Assembly: GCA_002050355.1 (NCBI GenBank) | Contig: MWYY01000059.1 | Coordinates: forward strand, 27,756 to 91,755 | Origin: Acidobacteria bacterium 28-9 | GTDB taxonomy: Bacteria > Acidobacteriota > Blastocatellia > Pyrinomonadales > Pyrinomonadaceae | Length of the DNA: 64,000 nt | Direction: 5' to 3' | In this document: positions 40,325 to 50,347 of the stretch, in pieces | Numbering within the stretch: the first letter of the stretch is position 1 | Layout: every line of letters begins with the position of its first letter | Notes under the pieces: generated by a model | What the model was told of the DNA's origin: nothing | Seen by the model: only the letters and a program-made list of their open reading frames with translations | The model's database searches: none | Made by a program: the position numbers and the translations under genes

Positions 40325-41752
40325 ATGGCAACCAAAACAACTCAAACAAAGACAAGAAAAACGATGAAAGTCGAAGAAAATGGCATAGAGGAAACCGAAA
40401 TACAGGAAAATCCAAACACCGAAATTCAAGCGGAAAAAGATGGCAGAGGAGACGCTGGAGAAGACAGCAATAATATACCTGTTTTCGACCCTGCGGTTAT
40501 TTTAGATTTAGCTCGGCTCAAGGATATGTCTATTTCCGAATTGACTGCGATAGCAAAGGAAATGGGCGTCGAAGGTGCTTCTGGGATGCGAAAGCAGGAA
40601 CTGATTTTCAAGGTTCTCGCCGCGCAGACCGAAAAAAGCGGCTTGATTTTCAGTGAAGGCGTGCTGGAAACTTTGCCCGACGGTTTCGGTTTTTTGCGCG
40701 CGCCGGAATATAACTATCTTCCCGGTCCCGACGACATTTACGTTTCGCCTTCGCAAATCCGCAAATTCGATTTGCGCACGGGCGATACCGTTTCCGGTCA
40801 GATTCGTCCGCCGAAAGAAGGCGAGCGTTATTTTGCGCTTATCAAGGTCGAAGCCATCAATTTTGAAGCGCCGGAACATTCGCGCGAGAAAATATTTTTC
40901 GACAACCTGACGCCGCTCTACCCGGACGAGCAGTTAAATATGGAAACTCCCGAACCGGAAAATATCGCGGCTCGCGTAATAGACCTTGTAACGCCAATCG
41001 GAAAAGGTCAGCGCGCATTGATTGTCGCGCCGCCGCGCACTGGCAAAACCGTTCTTCTGCAAACGATTGCTAATTCCATCACGGAAAACCACCCGGAAGT
41101 TACATTGATTGTTTTGCTTATTGACGAGCGACCCGAAGAAGTTACAGATATGCAGCGTTCGGTCAGAGGCGAAGTTATTTCTTCTACGTTTGACGAGCCG
41201 CCGACGCGCCACGTGCAGGTCGCCGATATGGTTATCGAAAAAGCAAAACGGCTTGTCGAACACAAACGCGATGTCGTGATTCTTCTCGATTCGATTACAC
41301 GCCTTGCGCGAGCGCACAACGCCGTTGTTCCGCCGTCAGGTAAAATCCTGTCGGGCGGTATTGATTCAAACGCGCTGCAGCGCCCGAAACGATTTTTCGG
41401 CGCGGCGCGCAATATCGAAGAAGGCGGAAGTTTGACGATTATTGCCACCGCATTGATTGATACAGGTTCAAGAATGGACGACGTTATCTTTGAAGAATTC
41501 AAAGGAACTGGCAACAGCGAAATTCATCTCGACCGACGTTTAAGCGACAAGCGTTTATTCCCCGCAATTGATTTGCAAAGAAGCGGGACGCGCAAAGAAG
41601 AACTGCTCATCAACAAGGAAGATTTAAATCGAATCTGGGTGATGCGTCGCGTTCTGAATCCGCTCTCGCCCGTCGAGCAAATGGAAGTCGTGTTGGAAAG
41701 ATTGAGCAAAACGAAAGCGAACTCGGAGTTTCTCGCTTCGATGCAAAGCTAA
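40325..41752 (+). CDS. rho: Transcription termination factor Rho
   Basis: [29 protein letters not shown]...[13 protein letters not shown]...[13 protein letters not shown]. Confidence 0.97.
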   Translation: MATKTTQTKTRKTMKVEENGIEETEIQENPNTEIQAEKDGRGDAGEDSNNIPVFDPAVILDLARLKDMSISELTAIAKEMGVEGASGMRKQELIFKVLAAQTEKSGLIFSEGVLETLPDGFGFLRAPEYNYLPGPDDIYVSPSQIRKFDLRTGDTVSGQIRPPKEGERYFALIKVEAINFEAPEHSREKIFFDNLTPLYPDEQLNMETPEPENIAARVIDLVTPIGKGQRALIVAPPRTGKTVLLQTIANSITENHPEVTLIVLLIDERPEEVTDMQRSVRGEVISSTFDEPPTRHVQVADMVIEKAKRLVEHKRDVVILLDSITRLARAHNAVVPPSGKILSGGIDSNALQRPKRFFGAARNIEEGGSLTIIATALIDTGSRMDDVIFEEFKGTGNSEIHLDRRLSDKRLFPAIDLQRSGTRKEELLINKEDLNRIWVMRRVLNPLSPVEQMEVVLERLSKTKANSEFLASMQS

Positions 41753-41916
41753 AATTTAGTCAATCGACGAATAGCAAATCGTGAATAGTGTCGTTATAAT
41801 GTCAACGATTTTTCTATTCACGATTTCTTTTTGTCCGTCAACCTTTGAAATTCATCGAGTAAGGTTTTTGAGATGAAACGGTTGAAAAATACATTGATTT
41901 TACCCAATAAATAAAA

Positions 41917-43338
41917 ATGCGTGTTGCCGTTCTAGCTGCGGAAGCAGTTCCATATTCAAAAACAGGCGGTTTGGGCGATGTCGCCGGTGCGCTGCCGAAA
42001 GCCTTGAAACAAATCGGTGTTGATTCAGTTTTAATTACGCCGTGTTATCTGCAAACGAAAGGCGAATACTTGCAGAAAATTGCGCTCGACGATTTGCAGG
42101 TTGATTGGCGCGGCACGAGTTATCGCGCGCGAGTTTTTTATTCGGAAGCAAACGGCTCGCCGACATTTTTGATTGACGCGCCCGAGTATTTTCATCGCAG
42201 TTCGATTTACGGCTTTCGGGAAGATTACGAGCGTTTTGCGTTTTTCAACCACGCCGCGCTAATTTTGCTCGAACGCATCGGCGCGCCGCCAGACATTGTT
42301 CACTTAAATGATTGGCACTGCGGTTTTGCAGCGGTTGAAGTTGCAAAACTGCGTCGTTGGAATTCGTATTGGCGAAACACGCGGACGGTTTTTTCCGTTC
42401 ACAATCTCGCTTATCAAGGCGCGTTTGGAATGGAAGAACTCTGGAAACTCGGTTTCGGCGATGATTTCTCGCGCAACGCCTTCGCCTTTAACGGCGCGGC
42501 TTCGGCTTTGAAAGCCGGACTTGCCGACGCGGATATGCTATCGACCGTTTCGCGGCGCTACGGTTTTGAAATTCAGCAGACGGAAAACGGTTACGGACTC
42601 GATTGGCTGCTGCGGCAAAGAAGCGATCGCCTGTTCGGTATCGTCAACGGCGTCGATTACGACATTTGGAATCCTGAAGCCGACCGCCAATTGCCCGCGC
42701 ATTTCAACCAAAACAATTTTGAAGGCAAACGTGAATGCAAACGCGCGCTTTTGCAAAAGTTTTTTCTGCCCGAAAATCTCGATAAACCGATTTTCGCCAG
42801 TATTACTCGCTTGACTGCGCAAAAAGGTTTTGAATTAATCGAACAAACCGTAGGCGAAATCTTAGCGACGGGCGCTTGTTTCGTCTCGCTCGGTTCCGGC
42901 GAAAAATCTCACGAAGAGTTTTTGCAGAGATTGAGAGATTATGCACCTTCGCAAGTCGGCGTCTTTCGCGGTTACAACGAAGATTTATCACATTTAATCG
43001 AAGCCGGAGCGGATATATTTTTGATGCCTTCGCGCTTTGAGCCGTGCGGGTTAAATCAAATGTATTCATTACGTTACGGAACTATTCCGATTGTCCGCGC
43101 CGTCGGTGGACTCGATGATACAGTCGAGAATTTCGACCGCGTGCGCGGCACCGGAAACGGATTTAAGTTCGCTGATTTTCGCGCCGACAAATTTTTGGAA
43201 AAAATATACGAAGCGATGTTTGCGTATTATGAACCGGAAACGTGGCGCAAAATCCAGCAAAACGCGATGACAGTCGATAATTCGTGGCAAAATGCAGCAC
43301 GCAAGTATGTTGCGCTTTACCAAATGACCAGGCAGTAA
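41917..43338 (+). CDS. glgA: Glycogen synthase (ADP-glucose)
   Basis: AVPYSKTGGLGDVAGALPKALKQIG...HLNDWHCG...GIVNGVDYDIWNPE...MPSRFEPCGLNQMYSLRYGTIPIVRAVGGL. Confidence 0.95.
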   Translation: MRVAVLAAEAVPYSKTGGLGDVAGALPKALKQIGVDSVLITPCYLQTKGEYLQKIALDDLQVDWRGTSYRARVFYSEANGSPTFLIDAPEYFHRSSIYGFREDYERFAFFNHAALILLERIGAPPDIVHLNDWHCGFAAVEVAKLRRWNSYWRNTRTVFSVHNLAYQGAFGMEELWKLGFGDDFSRNAFAFNGAASALKAGLADADMLSTVSRRYGFEIQQTENGYGLDWLLRQRSDRLFGIVNGVDYDIWNPEADRQLPAHFNQNNFEGKRECKRALLQKFFLPENLDKPIFASITRLTAQKGFELIEQTVGEILATGACFVSLGSGEKSHEEFLQRLRDYAPSQVGVFRGYNEDLSHLIEAGADIFLMPSRFEPCGLNQMYSLRYGTIPIVRAVGGLDDTVENFDRVRGTGNGFKFADFRADKFLEKIYEAMFAYYEPETWRKIQQNAMTVDNSWQNAARKYVALYQMTRQ

Positions 43339-43395
43339 AAAGTTAAAAACTAACGGTGGAAAATTTTTCGTAAAATCCAATTCGTAAATTTGTCT

Positions 43396-44118
43396 ATGAT
43401 AAAAGGCGTTGTCAAAAAAATAATTCCCGCATCTTTGATGCAATGGCGCAGGCAACGAATCGCCGCCAAAAGTCAGCAGCGATTTGCCGAAAAATCGGTT
43501 GCCGAAACTTTCCGGGAGGTTTATGAAAACAATATTTGGGGCGGCGCAAAAGGCGAATTTTATTCGGGCGAAGGTTCGACGGAAAAGTATTCGGTAAAAT
43601 ATGCCGAGACGATAAAAAAAATTATTTCTGAAAACGATGTCAAAACAGTCGTTGATTTGGGCTGCGGCGATTTTCGCGTCGGCTCTAAATTCGTTTCAGA
43701 CGATTTCAGCTATATTGGCTGCGATGTCGTGCCGTCTTTGATTGAACATTTAAATAGTAAATTTGCCGGTGAAAAAGTTGAATTCCGCTACGTGAATATC
43801 GTTGACGACGAATTGCCCGTCGGCGATTTGTGCTTGATACGACAGGTGTTGCAGCATCTTTCAAACGCGGAAATCGAAAAAGTTTTACGTAAAGCGCGCG
43901 ACAAATATAAATTTTTAATCATCACCGAACATTATCCGCCGCCTGACGCGCAATTCGAGCCGAATCTCGATATTCCGCACGGACCGCAAGTGCGAACGCA
44001 CTTAAATTCAGCAGTTGTTTTGGACAAACCGCCGTTCAACCTGCAAAATACTGAACTGCTGCTCGATGTCGAAGCAGAGGAAAAATCAAGAATAAAAACA
44101 TTTATCATTTATCATTAA
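43396..44118 (+). CDS. Class I SAM-dependent methyltransferase
   Basis: VKTVVDLGCGDFRVGSKF...YIGCDVVPSLIEHL. Confidence 0.8.
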   Translation: MIKGVVKKIIPASLMQWRRQRIAAKSQQRFAEKSVAETFREVYENNIWGGAKGEFYSGEGSTEKYSVKYAETIKKIISENDVKTVVDLGCGDFRVGSKFVSDDFSYIGCDVVPSLIEHLNSKFAGEKVEFRYVNIVDDELPVGDLCLIRQVLQHLSNAEIEKVLRKARDKYKFLIITEHYPPPDAQFEPNLDIPHGPQVRTHLNSAVVLDKPPFNLQNTELLLDVEAEEKSRIKTFIIYH

Positions 44119-44169
44119 ACATTTACCAGAATGTAAAATGATAAATGTTAATTGTTAAATGATAAATGG
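44107..44169. repeat. Intergenic inverted repeat, ATTTATCATTTATCATT type
   Basis: catttatcatttatcattaaacattta / aaaatgataaatgttaattgttaaatgataaatg. Confidence 0.7.
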
Positions 44170-44173
44170 AATT

Positions 44174-45487
44174 ATGATTATTGTAATTATCGGCGCGCAA
44201 TGGGGCGACGAAGGAAAAGGAAAAGTCGTCGATTTGCTTGCTGACCGTTTCGATATTGTCGCGCGTTATCAAGGCGGGCATAATGCCGGACATTCGGTTT
44301 ATGTCGGTGAAAAAGCATTTGTTCTGCGACTGCTTCCATCCGGAATAATTCACGAAGATAAAACGTGCGTTCTCGGAAACGGTATGGTGATTGACCCGAA
44401 AGCATTTTTCGAGGAAATCGACCAAATGCAAAATCAAGGTATCTCGGTTACACCTAAACGCTTGAAAGTTTCTTCCAGAGCGCATCTTATAATGCCGTAT
44501 CATCGCGCTTTAGACCACACATCTGAAGAACGTCTCGGCAACGAAAAAATCGGCACAACTCTGCGCGGCATCGGTCCCGCTTACGAAGACAAAGCCGGAC
44601 GACGCGGAATTCGCGTTTCAGATGCGCTTTCGCCTGAAGTTTTGCGAATTCGGATTGAGAGAAATTTAGAAGAAGCCAACCGCATCATTGTTCTTTACGG
44701 TCAGCCGCCGCTCTACGCCGACCAGATTTTTAACGAAATCTTTCCACTGGTCGAAAGATTGCGTCCGTTCGTGGCTGAAACTTCGCATTTTTTCGCCGAA
44801 GCGAAAAAACAAAACAAAAAAATTTTACTCGAAGGCGCGCAGGCGACGCTTTTAGATGTTGACCACGGAACTTATCCGTATGTTACATCGTCGAACCCGA
44901 CGGCAGGCGGCGCATCGGTCGGCACGGGAATTCCGCCGCATCACATTACCGGTGTTTTAGGAATTGTCCGCACGTATTTAACCCGGGTCGGCGAAGGACC
45001 TTTTCCGACGGAAATGCTTGACGAGGAAGAAGATATGGCAAATCTAATCCGGCAGCGCGGCAACGAATACGGCTCGGTTACAAAACGCCCGCGCCGCTGC
45101 GGTTGGTTCGACGCGGTAGCGACGCGCTACGCCGCCGAACTTAACGGTTTTAACTCGCTCGCGCTGACAAAACTCGACGTTCTTGACGCGCTCGAAGAAA
45201 TAAAAGTCTGCGTCGGTTACGAAATCGACGGAAAGAAAATCGAAACTTTCCCAGCCGTTTCGCAGGATTTGCAGAAGATAAAACCGATTTATGAAACTTT
45301 AGAAGGTTGGAAATCGGAAACTTTAGGCATAACGAAAGCTGAAGATTTACCCGCAAAAGCGCGCGAATACGTCGAGTTTCTTTCAAATTCAGTCGGCGTG
45401 GAAATCGGTTTAATCTCAACCGGACCCGAACGCGACCAGACAATTATTTTGCCGGATTCGGTAATGGAAAGCTGGTTTAAGAATTAA
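44174..45487 (+). CDS. purA: Adenylosuccinate synthetase
   Basis: IIVIIGAQWGDEGKGKVVDLLA...RYQGGHNAGHSVYV...TTLRGIGPAYEDKAGRRGIR. Confidence 0.96.
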   Translation: MIIVIIGAQWGDEGKGKVVDLLADRFDIVARYQGGHNAGHSVYVGEKAFVLRLLPSGIIHEDKTCVLGNGMVIDPKAFFEEIDQMQNQGISVTPKRLKVSSRAHLIMPYHRALDHTSEERLGNEKIGTTLRGIGPAYEDKAGRRGIRVSDALSPEVLRIRIERNLEEANRIIVLYGQPPLYADQIFNEIFPLVERLRPFVAETSHFFAEAKKQNKKILLEGAQATLLDVDHGTYPYVTSSNPTAGGASVGTGIPPHHITGVLGIVRTYLTRVGEGPFPTEMLDEEEDMANLIRQRGNEYGSVTKRPRRCGWFDAVATRYAAELNGFNSLALTKLDVLDALEEIKVCVGYEIDGKKIETFPAVSQDLQKIKPIYETLEGWKSETLGITKAEDLPAKAREYVEFLSNSVGVEIGLISTGPERDQTIILPDSVMESWFKN

Positions 45488-45600
45488 AAGTTTCTGTGCA
45501 AAATTTATAATGTGAAACTTGCCAACTCAAAACTCTATATGTAAAATCAATGTTTCGGTCGGAAGTTGATGTTTTTATCAAACTTTACTCGATCGATTGT

Positions 45601-45676
45601 GGTCCGATAGCTCAGTCGGTAGAGCAAATGGCTTTTAACCATTGGGTCGAAGGTTCGAGTCCTTCTCGGATCACCA
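45601..45676 (+). tRNA. tRNA-Lys(TTT), CCA encoded; attachment site of the adjacent island
   Basis: GGTCCGATAGCTCAGTCGGTAGAGCAAATGGCTTTTAACCATTGGGTCGAAGGTTCGAGTCCTTCTCGGATCACCA. Confidence 0.96.
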
Positions 45677-45678
45677 TT
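45632..45678 (+). repeat. attL core: 47-bp direct repeat in the tRNA-Lys 3' half
   Basis: cttttaaccattgggtcgaaggttcgagtccttctcggatcaccatt, identical to 60662-60708. Confidence 0.95.
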
Positions 45679-45689
45679 TATTTATAACG

Positions 45690-45720
45690 GTTTAGGGCAA
45701 GTTAAACGCTTGCCCTTTTC
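45690..45720 (+). terminator. Hairpin terminator
   Basis: gggcaagttaaacgcttgcccttttctt. Confidence 0.8.
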
Positions 45721-45756
45721 TTGTTTGAGTGCCTAGTGAGTGCCAACTTCTAAAAT

Positions 45757-46884
45757 TCACGTTCCAAACATCAATTTTTCTATCTTATCGGTTGCCGTTT
45801 TCTGCATCGTCGGTAAGACGTGGCTGTAAGTGTCGAGCGTCAAAACGATTGAAGCGTGTCCTAATCGTTCGGAAACAACCTTTGGGTTTTCACCGGCGGA
45901 CAAAAGCAAAGTTGCCGTTGTATGCCGCAAATCGTAAAGGCGAATTTTCGGCAATCCGGCTTTATCTCGAATCGGTTTGAAATGTCTGCGTAAAAGGTTG
46001 CCGTGAAGCAAAGGCGTTCCGATTTCAGAGGCAAAGACTAAATCGAAAATTTGATAGCTTGCGCCAAGTTTCATTCTTTCTTCAAGCTGGTTGCGTCTGT
46101 GTGCTTTCAAAGCATCTATCAATGAATTTGAAATTGGTATGCTTCGGCGGCTTTTCTTTGTTTTCGGTTCGGTGAAAATAAAACCGCCGCCTTTTTTGAC
46201 AACTAAGGCGCGTCTGACAGACAAAGTCTTGTTGTCAAAATCAACGTCTTTCCATTGCAAGCCAAGATATTCTTCGGGTCGCATACCCGTTTCGATTGCC
46301 AGAAGGAAAGCCGGAAAGTATTTATCATCTTTCGCCGCGTCAAGAAATTTTGTGGTTTCTTCCGGCGTAAAATACATCATTTCGGCTTTCTCACTTCTTG
46401 GCAGTTCGCAAATGTCGCACGGGTTTTGCATCAGCATTTTCCATTTGACAGCTTGCTTTAAGGCAGACGAAAGGACGTTGTGAGCGTGTCGAATTGTCTT
46501 TGGTGAATATCCGGCTTTTTTCATATCATTATAAAGTTTTTGAACTTCATACGATTGAATATCAGAAAGTCTTTTCGCGCCTAACTTCGCTCTGATATGA
46601 CTATTCAATAGCGATTCGTAATTATCGAATGTTCGCGCTCGAAGTTTGTTTTTTGCGACATCGGAAAGCCAACGGTCAAGAAACTCATTCAAAGGCATTG
46701 CCGCCGGTTCGACGAAAACGCCTAAATCTTTTTCGCGTGTTTTCGCCGTCAAGAATTTTTGCGCGTCCTTCTTTGTGCAGTGAATTGTTTTGTTGTAATA
46801 CTTGCGCTTGCCGTTCGCATCGCGTCCGAGAAAGATGCGGATATACCAAGTATTTTCACCGCGTTTTACAATTTGTCCTGTCAT
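45757..46884 (-). CDS. int: Tyrosine-type site-specific recombinase (phage integrase)
   Basis: AP2-like arm-binding N-terminus, SAM-like core, ETGMRPEEYLGLQWKDVDF...LYDLRHTTATLLLSAGENPKVVSERLGHASIVLTLDTYSH. Confidence 0.96.
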   Translation of the reverse strand: MTGQIVKRGENTWYIRIFLGRDANGKRKYYNKTIHCTKKDAQKFLTAKTREKDLGVFVEPAAMPLNEFLDRWLSDVAKNKLRARTFDNYESLLNSHIRAKLGAKRLSDIQSYEVQKLYNDMKKAGYSPKTIRHAHNVLSSALKQAVKWKMLMQNPCDICELPRSEKAEMMYFTPEETTKFLDAAKDDKYFPAFLLAIETGMRPEEYLGLQWKDVDFDNKTLSVRRALVVKKGGGFIFTEPKTKKSRRSIPISNSLIDALKAHRRNQLEERMKLGASYQIFDLVFASEIGTPLLHGNLLRRHFKPIRDKAGLPKIRLYDLRHTTATLLLSAGENPKVVSERLGHASIVLTLDTYSHVLPTMQKTATDKIEKLMFGT

Positions 46885-46900
46885 AGTTTTTATTTTTTGG

Positions 46901-46938
46901 AAAGGACACGCTTTTTTGTTAAAATCGGCGTGTCCTTT
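46901..46938. promoter_or_regulatory. 11-bp-arm inverted repeat in the int 5' leader
   Basis: aaaggacacgc ... gcgtgtccttt, just upstream of the int start. Confidence 0.7.
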
Positions 46939-47012
46939 GGTTTAGTGAATCATTCCTTTCGGATAATGCGGGCTTAGGGAAGTTCTGATATAACTTTTCT
47001 AAGCCTTTGCCT

Positions 47013-47285
47013 TTAGATAGTCGCCGTTTGACGTTGCTTTGCAAGTCCGATGTGCAAACTAAGTGCTGAAACGGCGTGATAGCAAACCAAGCCCTTTTCC
47101 GCGCCTTTGCAACCGCAAGCGACAACCTTTTGACCGCTTTCATCTTTGCGGCAAACAACCGTGTAATAGCCTTTTGAGCCGGAAACTTGGTAACGCCCAA
47201 AGTTCACGAATTGAACACGCGGACGGATTTTCAAAGCCTTTGCAATCGCGGTTTCAAGTTGTGATATGTTTTCCAAAATAAACAT
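47013..47285 (-). CDS. SWIM zinc-finger-like small protein
   Basis: VACGCKGAEKGLVCYHAVSALSLHIGLA fits CxCx(n)CxH. Confidence 0.75.
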   Translation of the reverse strand: MFILENISQLETAIAKALKIRPRVQFVNFGRYQVSGSKGYYTVVCRKDESGQKVVACGCKGAEKGLVCYHAVSALSLHIGLAKQRQTATI

Positions 47286-47412
47286 TTTCTTTTCTTCCTT
47301 TTCTTTGAATTTCGTAATTAACTACAATTAAAGTATAGATAATCATCTAGTGTTTGTCAAAGTCAGAAATAGATATTTGACTAGAGTTTAGAAAAAACTT
47401 ATTCTCTAGTTA

Positions 47413-47613
47413 ATGAAAGCCGAAACAAACAATTTATTAAGCGTTACCGAAACGGCGAAAAGGCTTGGTGTAATTCGACAAAGAGTTTTTCAACTTATTC
47501 AATCAAGAAAACTTCCCGCCGTTATGGTTGGCTCTCAATACGTCATCAAAGAATCTGACCTTTCACTTGTTGCCGTAAGAAAAACAGGCAGACCACCAAA
47601 GGAAAAAAAATGA
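47413..47613 (+). CDS. Excisionase-like helix-turn-helix protein
   Basis: LLSVTETAKRLGVIRQRVFQLIQSRKLPAVMVGSQYVIKESDL. Confidence 0.75.
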   Translation: MKAETNNLLSVTETAKRLGVIRQRVFQLIQSRKLPAVMVGSQYVIKESDLSLVAVRKTGRPPKEKK

Positions 47614-48041
47614 AAAATCTACTGCTAATTATATTTACGTTAATTTTTTCGCTATCGGTTTTCGGTCAAACAGATTTACCAATAATCGGTAAAATTGCAG
47701 ACATTCAAAGCAAGAAAAAAGTTTATATCTCAGCCGAAACAACCGATTCCCGCAATCTAATAGCAAAAGTTTTGGAAAAGGATAAAACGTTGGAAATAGT
47801 ATCAGATGCCGGAAAAGCCGATTTCATTTTAGAATTTAAGCAAGTAAGTAAATCCGCGCCCGTAAAATACGGCGGCGGACAATTTGAAGACGTAGCGGAA
47901 ATGAGCGTGTATTTTTATAATTCCGAAAAACGAAAGGTTATCGCTTGGTCGCAAACAAAAGATTACTTCAAGAAAGGCTGGGGACTTCCAAAATCTAACG
48001 AAAATTACTTAGCGAAACAATTTCTAAAGGCGATTAAGTAA
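47610..48041 (+). CDS. Secreted hypothetical protein, island cargo
   Basis: Signal peptide MKNLLLIIFTLIFSLSVFGQ; 4-bp overlap with the HTH gene. Confidence 0.65.
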   Translation: MKNLLLIIFTLIFSLSVFGQTDLPIIGKIADIQSKKKVYISAETTDSRNLIAKVLEKDKTLEIVSDAGKADFILEFKQVSKSAPVKYGGGQFEDVAEMSVYFYNSEKRKVIAWSQTKDYFKKGWGLPKSNENYLAKQFLKAIK

Positions 48042-48045
48042 AAAT

Positions 48046-48696
48046 ATGAAAAAACTACTACCAATTACATTTTTATTCGTTTTGTCGCTGTCGGTTCTCG
48101 GGCAAAACAATGATAAAGCTCAAACAGATAGGTGGCGCGGTTTAATTCTTGATGAAGCTACGCCTGAACAAGTCTTGGAAAAGTTTAAGAATCCGAAAGC
48201 CGACAAATCCAATCAACCTTTTCGACCTCTTAAATATAACGAATGGTTTGCTGTTAAAAATAACAAGAATTTTCGATTTATTCATTATCAAAATATCGAA
48301 GGCTTCAAAGATGTCAAATTGTTCTTTTTGCAAAATAAACTTGTCGCTATTCAGTTAGAACCTGAAAAACTTGCGGCTGCGTTATTAACGCAAACTTATG
48401 GCGTCAATTTCGAGGTTTTAGTAAGTGGTTTTGAACAAGCAGCCAATTCGCAAGATTATGAGCGCGATAAAGGAAAAGTATATCCGAAAAGTTTTCCAAC
48501 CGTTTATGAAGTAATGAATAAATCAGATAAAAGTTATTTATTTGCTGGAATTGCCAACAACAGTTTTGGCACTATCTTAGGCAAATCAATGGGCGTTGAT
48601 ATTGATGATTCAAATTCTTTGCCCGGCAAAGTTTATATGATTCAGTTAATCAGTCGAAAACTTGAAAGCAGTTCGGGAACAAATCTTTTGAAGTGA
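48046..48696 (+). CDS. Secreted hypothetical protein, island cargo
   Basis: Signal peptide MKKLLPITFLFVLSLSVLGQ. Confidence 0.65.
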   Translation: MKKLLPITFLFVLSLSVLGQNNDKAQTDRWRGLILDEATPEQVLEKFKNPKADKSNQPFRPLKYNEWFAVKNNKNFRFIHYQNIEGFKDVKLFFLQNKLVAIQLEPEKLAAALLTQTYGVNFEVLVSGFEQAANSQDYERDKGKVYPKSFPTVYEVMNKSDKSYLFAGIANNSFGTILGKSMGVDIDDSNSLPGKVYMIQLISRKLESSSGTNLLK

Positions 48697-48735
48697 AACA
48701 ATTAGAAGTTGTTACATTACAGGATAAATAAAAAT

Positions 48736-49245
48736 ATGAAAATCAATGGCACAATTTTGATGATTTTAATTTTTGCGGTTTGTATATTCGGGCAATCAGG
48801 AACGAGCAAAGATAATGACAACAAGCCGAGTACCGTAACTGACAAAAAACAAGCAAAACAAATTGAAAAAGATAGGCTTGAACGACCCGCAAGCATTCAA
48901 ATCAATGCGCCGAAAGATAAGGTTATTCCGTTACTTGTTCAAGGCTTTACTGAACTCAACTTTGCAGTTGACAGCGATTCGGCTTACCGCATTGTCGCAT
49001 CGCGTCCTCTGAAAGGAAAAAATGAACGTATGAGTGCCGGTATGTATGTCGGAGGCATTGCGCGTATGTACATGACGGCAACAATTAACGAAGTATCAGG
49101 CATAACAACCGTGATTTTATCGAGTGCCATTGCCAATGATGCTACTCTCGTAGGCAGCCGTAGTTTTGATAAAAAGAAAAAGAATCGACAAGAAAACGAT
49201 GAATTTCTTGAGAAATTGAAAATCCGCGTTGAAAGTCAAAAATGA
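48736..49245 (+). CDS. Secreted hypothetical protein, island cargo
   Basis: Signal peptide MKINGTILMILIFAVCIFGQ. Confidence 0.6.
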   Translation: MKINGTILMILIFAVCIFGQSGTSKDNDNKPSTVTDKKQAKQIEKDRLERPASIQINAPKDKVIPLLVQGFTELNFAVDSDSAYRIVASRPLKGKNERMSAGMYVGGIARMYMTATINEVSGITTVILSSAIANDATLVGSRSFDKKKKNRQENDEFLEKLKIRVESQK

Positions 49246-49385
49246 TTCATTTTACAAGTGGCGTATCTTTAGCAACCTTCTGATTGCCGAACCGCTCAGT
49301 AACTATGAAGCTACTTTGACTGACAAGGACAAGCAAATGCTCAAATATATGCTTGACTTGGGATTAGCAAACAAAAAATAGAAAT

Positions 49386-49940
49386 TTACTTTTTGGGTAA
49401 ATCAAGAAAATCTCTAAACATTGCAATCTTATTTTCAAGTGTCATTTCAAACTGCCCTTCTGCTGCGGCATATTGGCTAACGTAATCTCTCGCCTCTGCT
49501 TCGGTGAAAGCACATTCTCGAAAAGTTTCGTCAATTGTGGCAATTCGCCACATTAAAAAGTTGTTCGGGAACATCATTTCTGCCAAAGCCTCCGCGTCGA
49601 TTTTTAGTTGTTCACAGATGGTAGTCCAAGCGTCCGAATAGACGAAAAAAAAATAAAGGGCAAGCCGTGAAAGTTTGTCTGATTGTTCTGCCTCAAATTG
49701 ATTAAAGGTCTGCCAATTAGTCCAAGCGTTGGCTTTTTCGATAATTACAATCATCTGCAAATCCAATACTTTTGAATACAAATTTATGAAATCCGCCTTT
49801 TCCCAGAGACTTTTCGGCGAAGCGGACATAATTGCTTCTTCTTCGGATTTATCCTTTCGCACAATGGCAGAGATAAATAACGAATGTCTTTCAATCTTGC
49901 TTAACTCTTTATAGTTTTTTCGTAAAGATTTGATATTCAT
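49386..49940 (-). CDS. Hypothetical protein, last gene of the island operon
   Basis: 4-bp overlap with 49937-50329. Confidence 0.6.
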   Translation of the reverse strand: MNIKSLRKNYKELSKIERHSLFISAIVRKDKSEEEAIMSASPKSLWEKADFINLYSKVLDLQMIVIIEKANAWTNWQTFNQFEAEQSDKLSRLALYFFFVYSDAWTTICEQLKIDAEALAEMMFPNNFLMWRIATIDETFRECAFTEAEARDYVSQYAAAEGQFEMTLENKIAMFRDFLDLPKK

Positions 49941-50329
49941 TTTTGGTTTTCCTTTCGCAAGCTCAAAGCGTTTTCGACAGCTTCTAGCCGCCCTTCCATT
50001 TCGCCAATCTTTAACGCTTCGATGTAGCCGTGCGCGATGGACACAAGCAAGCGTCCGCGCTGGATTGAATTTTGTAACTCAAGCGATTCCTGCAGGGCGA
50101 AATCAAGAATCGTCATCACGTCCGTAATTGTTCGCGTTTCCTTCGGCACAAGGCTTTTATCGGCGACGCTTGGAGTGATTCGCTTTAGTCCGCCGTTTCT
50201 TCGCGCTATTGCTCTTTCTTTGCTTTTGGTTGCGTCGTGCGTAAAGCAAAAGCCGGTTTCACCTGCGGACGCATTGCACGGCTCGCCGTTTCGTTTTTTG
50301 GCTTGGCATTGTTTCTTTGACATAAGCAT
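49937..50329 (-). CDS. Small Cys/His-motif protein of mobile-element type
   Basis: KKQCQAKKRNGEPCNASAGETGFCFTHD zinc-knuckle-like N-terminus and helical C-terminus. Confidence 0.6.
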   Translation of the reverse strand: MLMSKKQCQAKKRNGEPCNASAGETGFCFTHDATKSKERAIARRNGGLKRITPSVADKSLVPKETRTITDVMTILDFALQESLELQNSIQRGRLLVSIAHGYIEALKIGEMEGRLEAVENALSLRKENQK

Positions 50330-50347
50330 TACTTAACTAGGGCTTGC

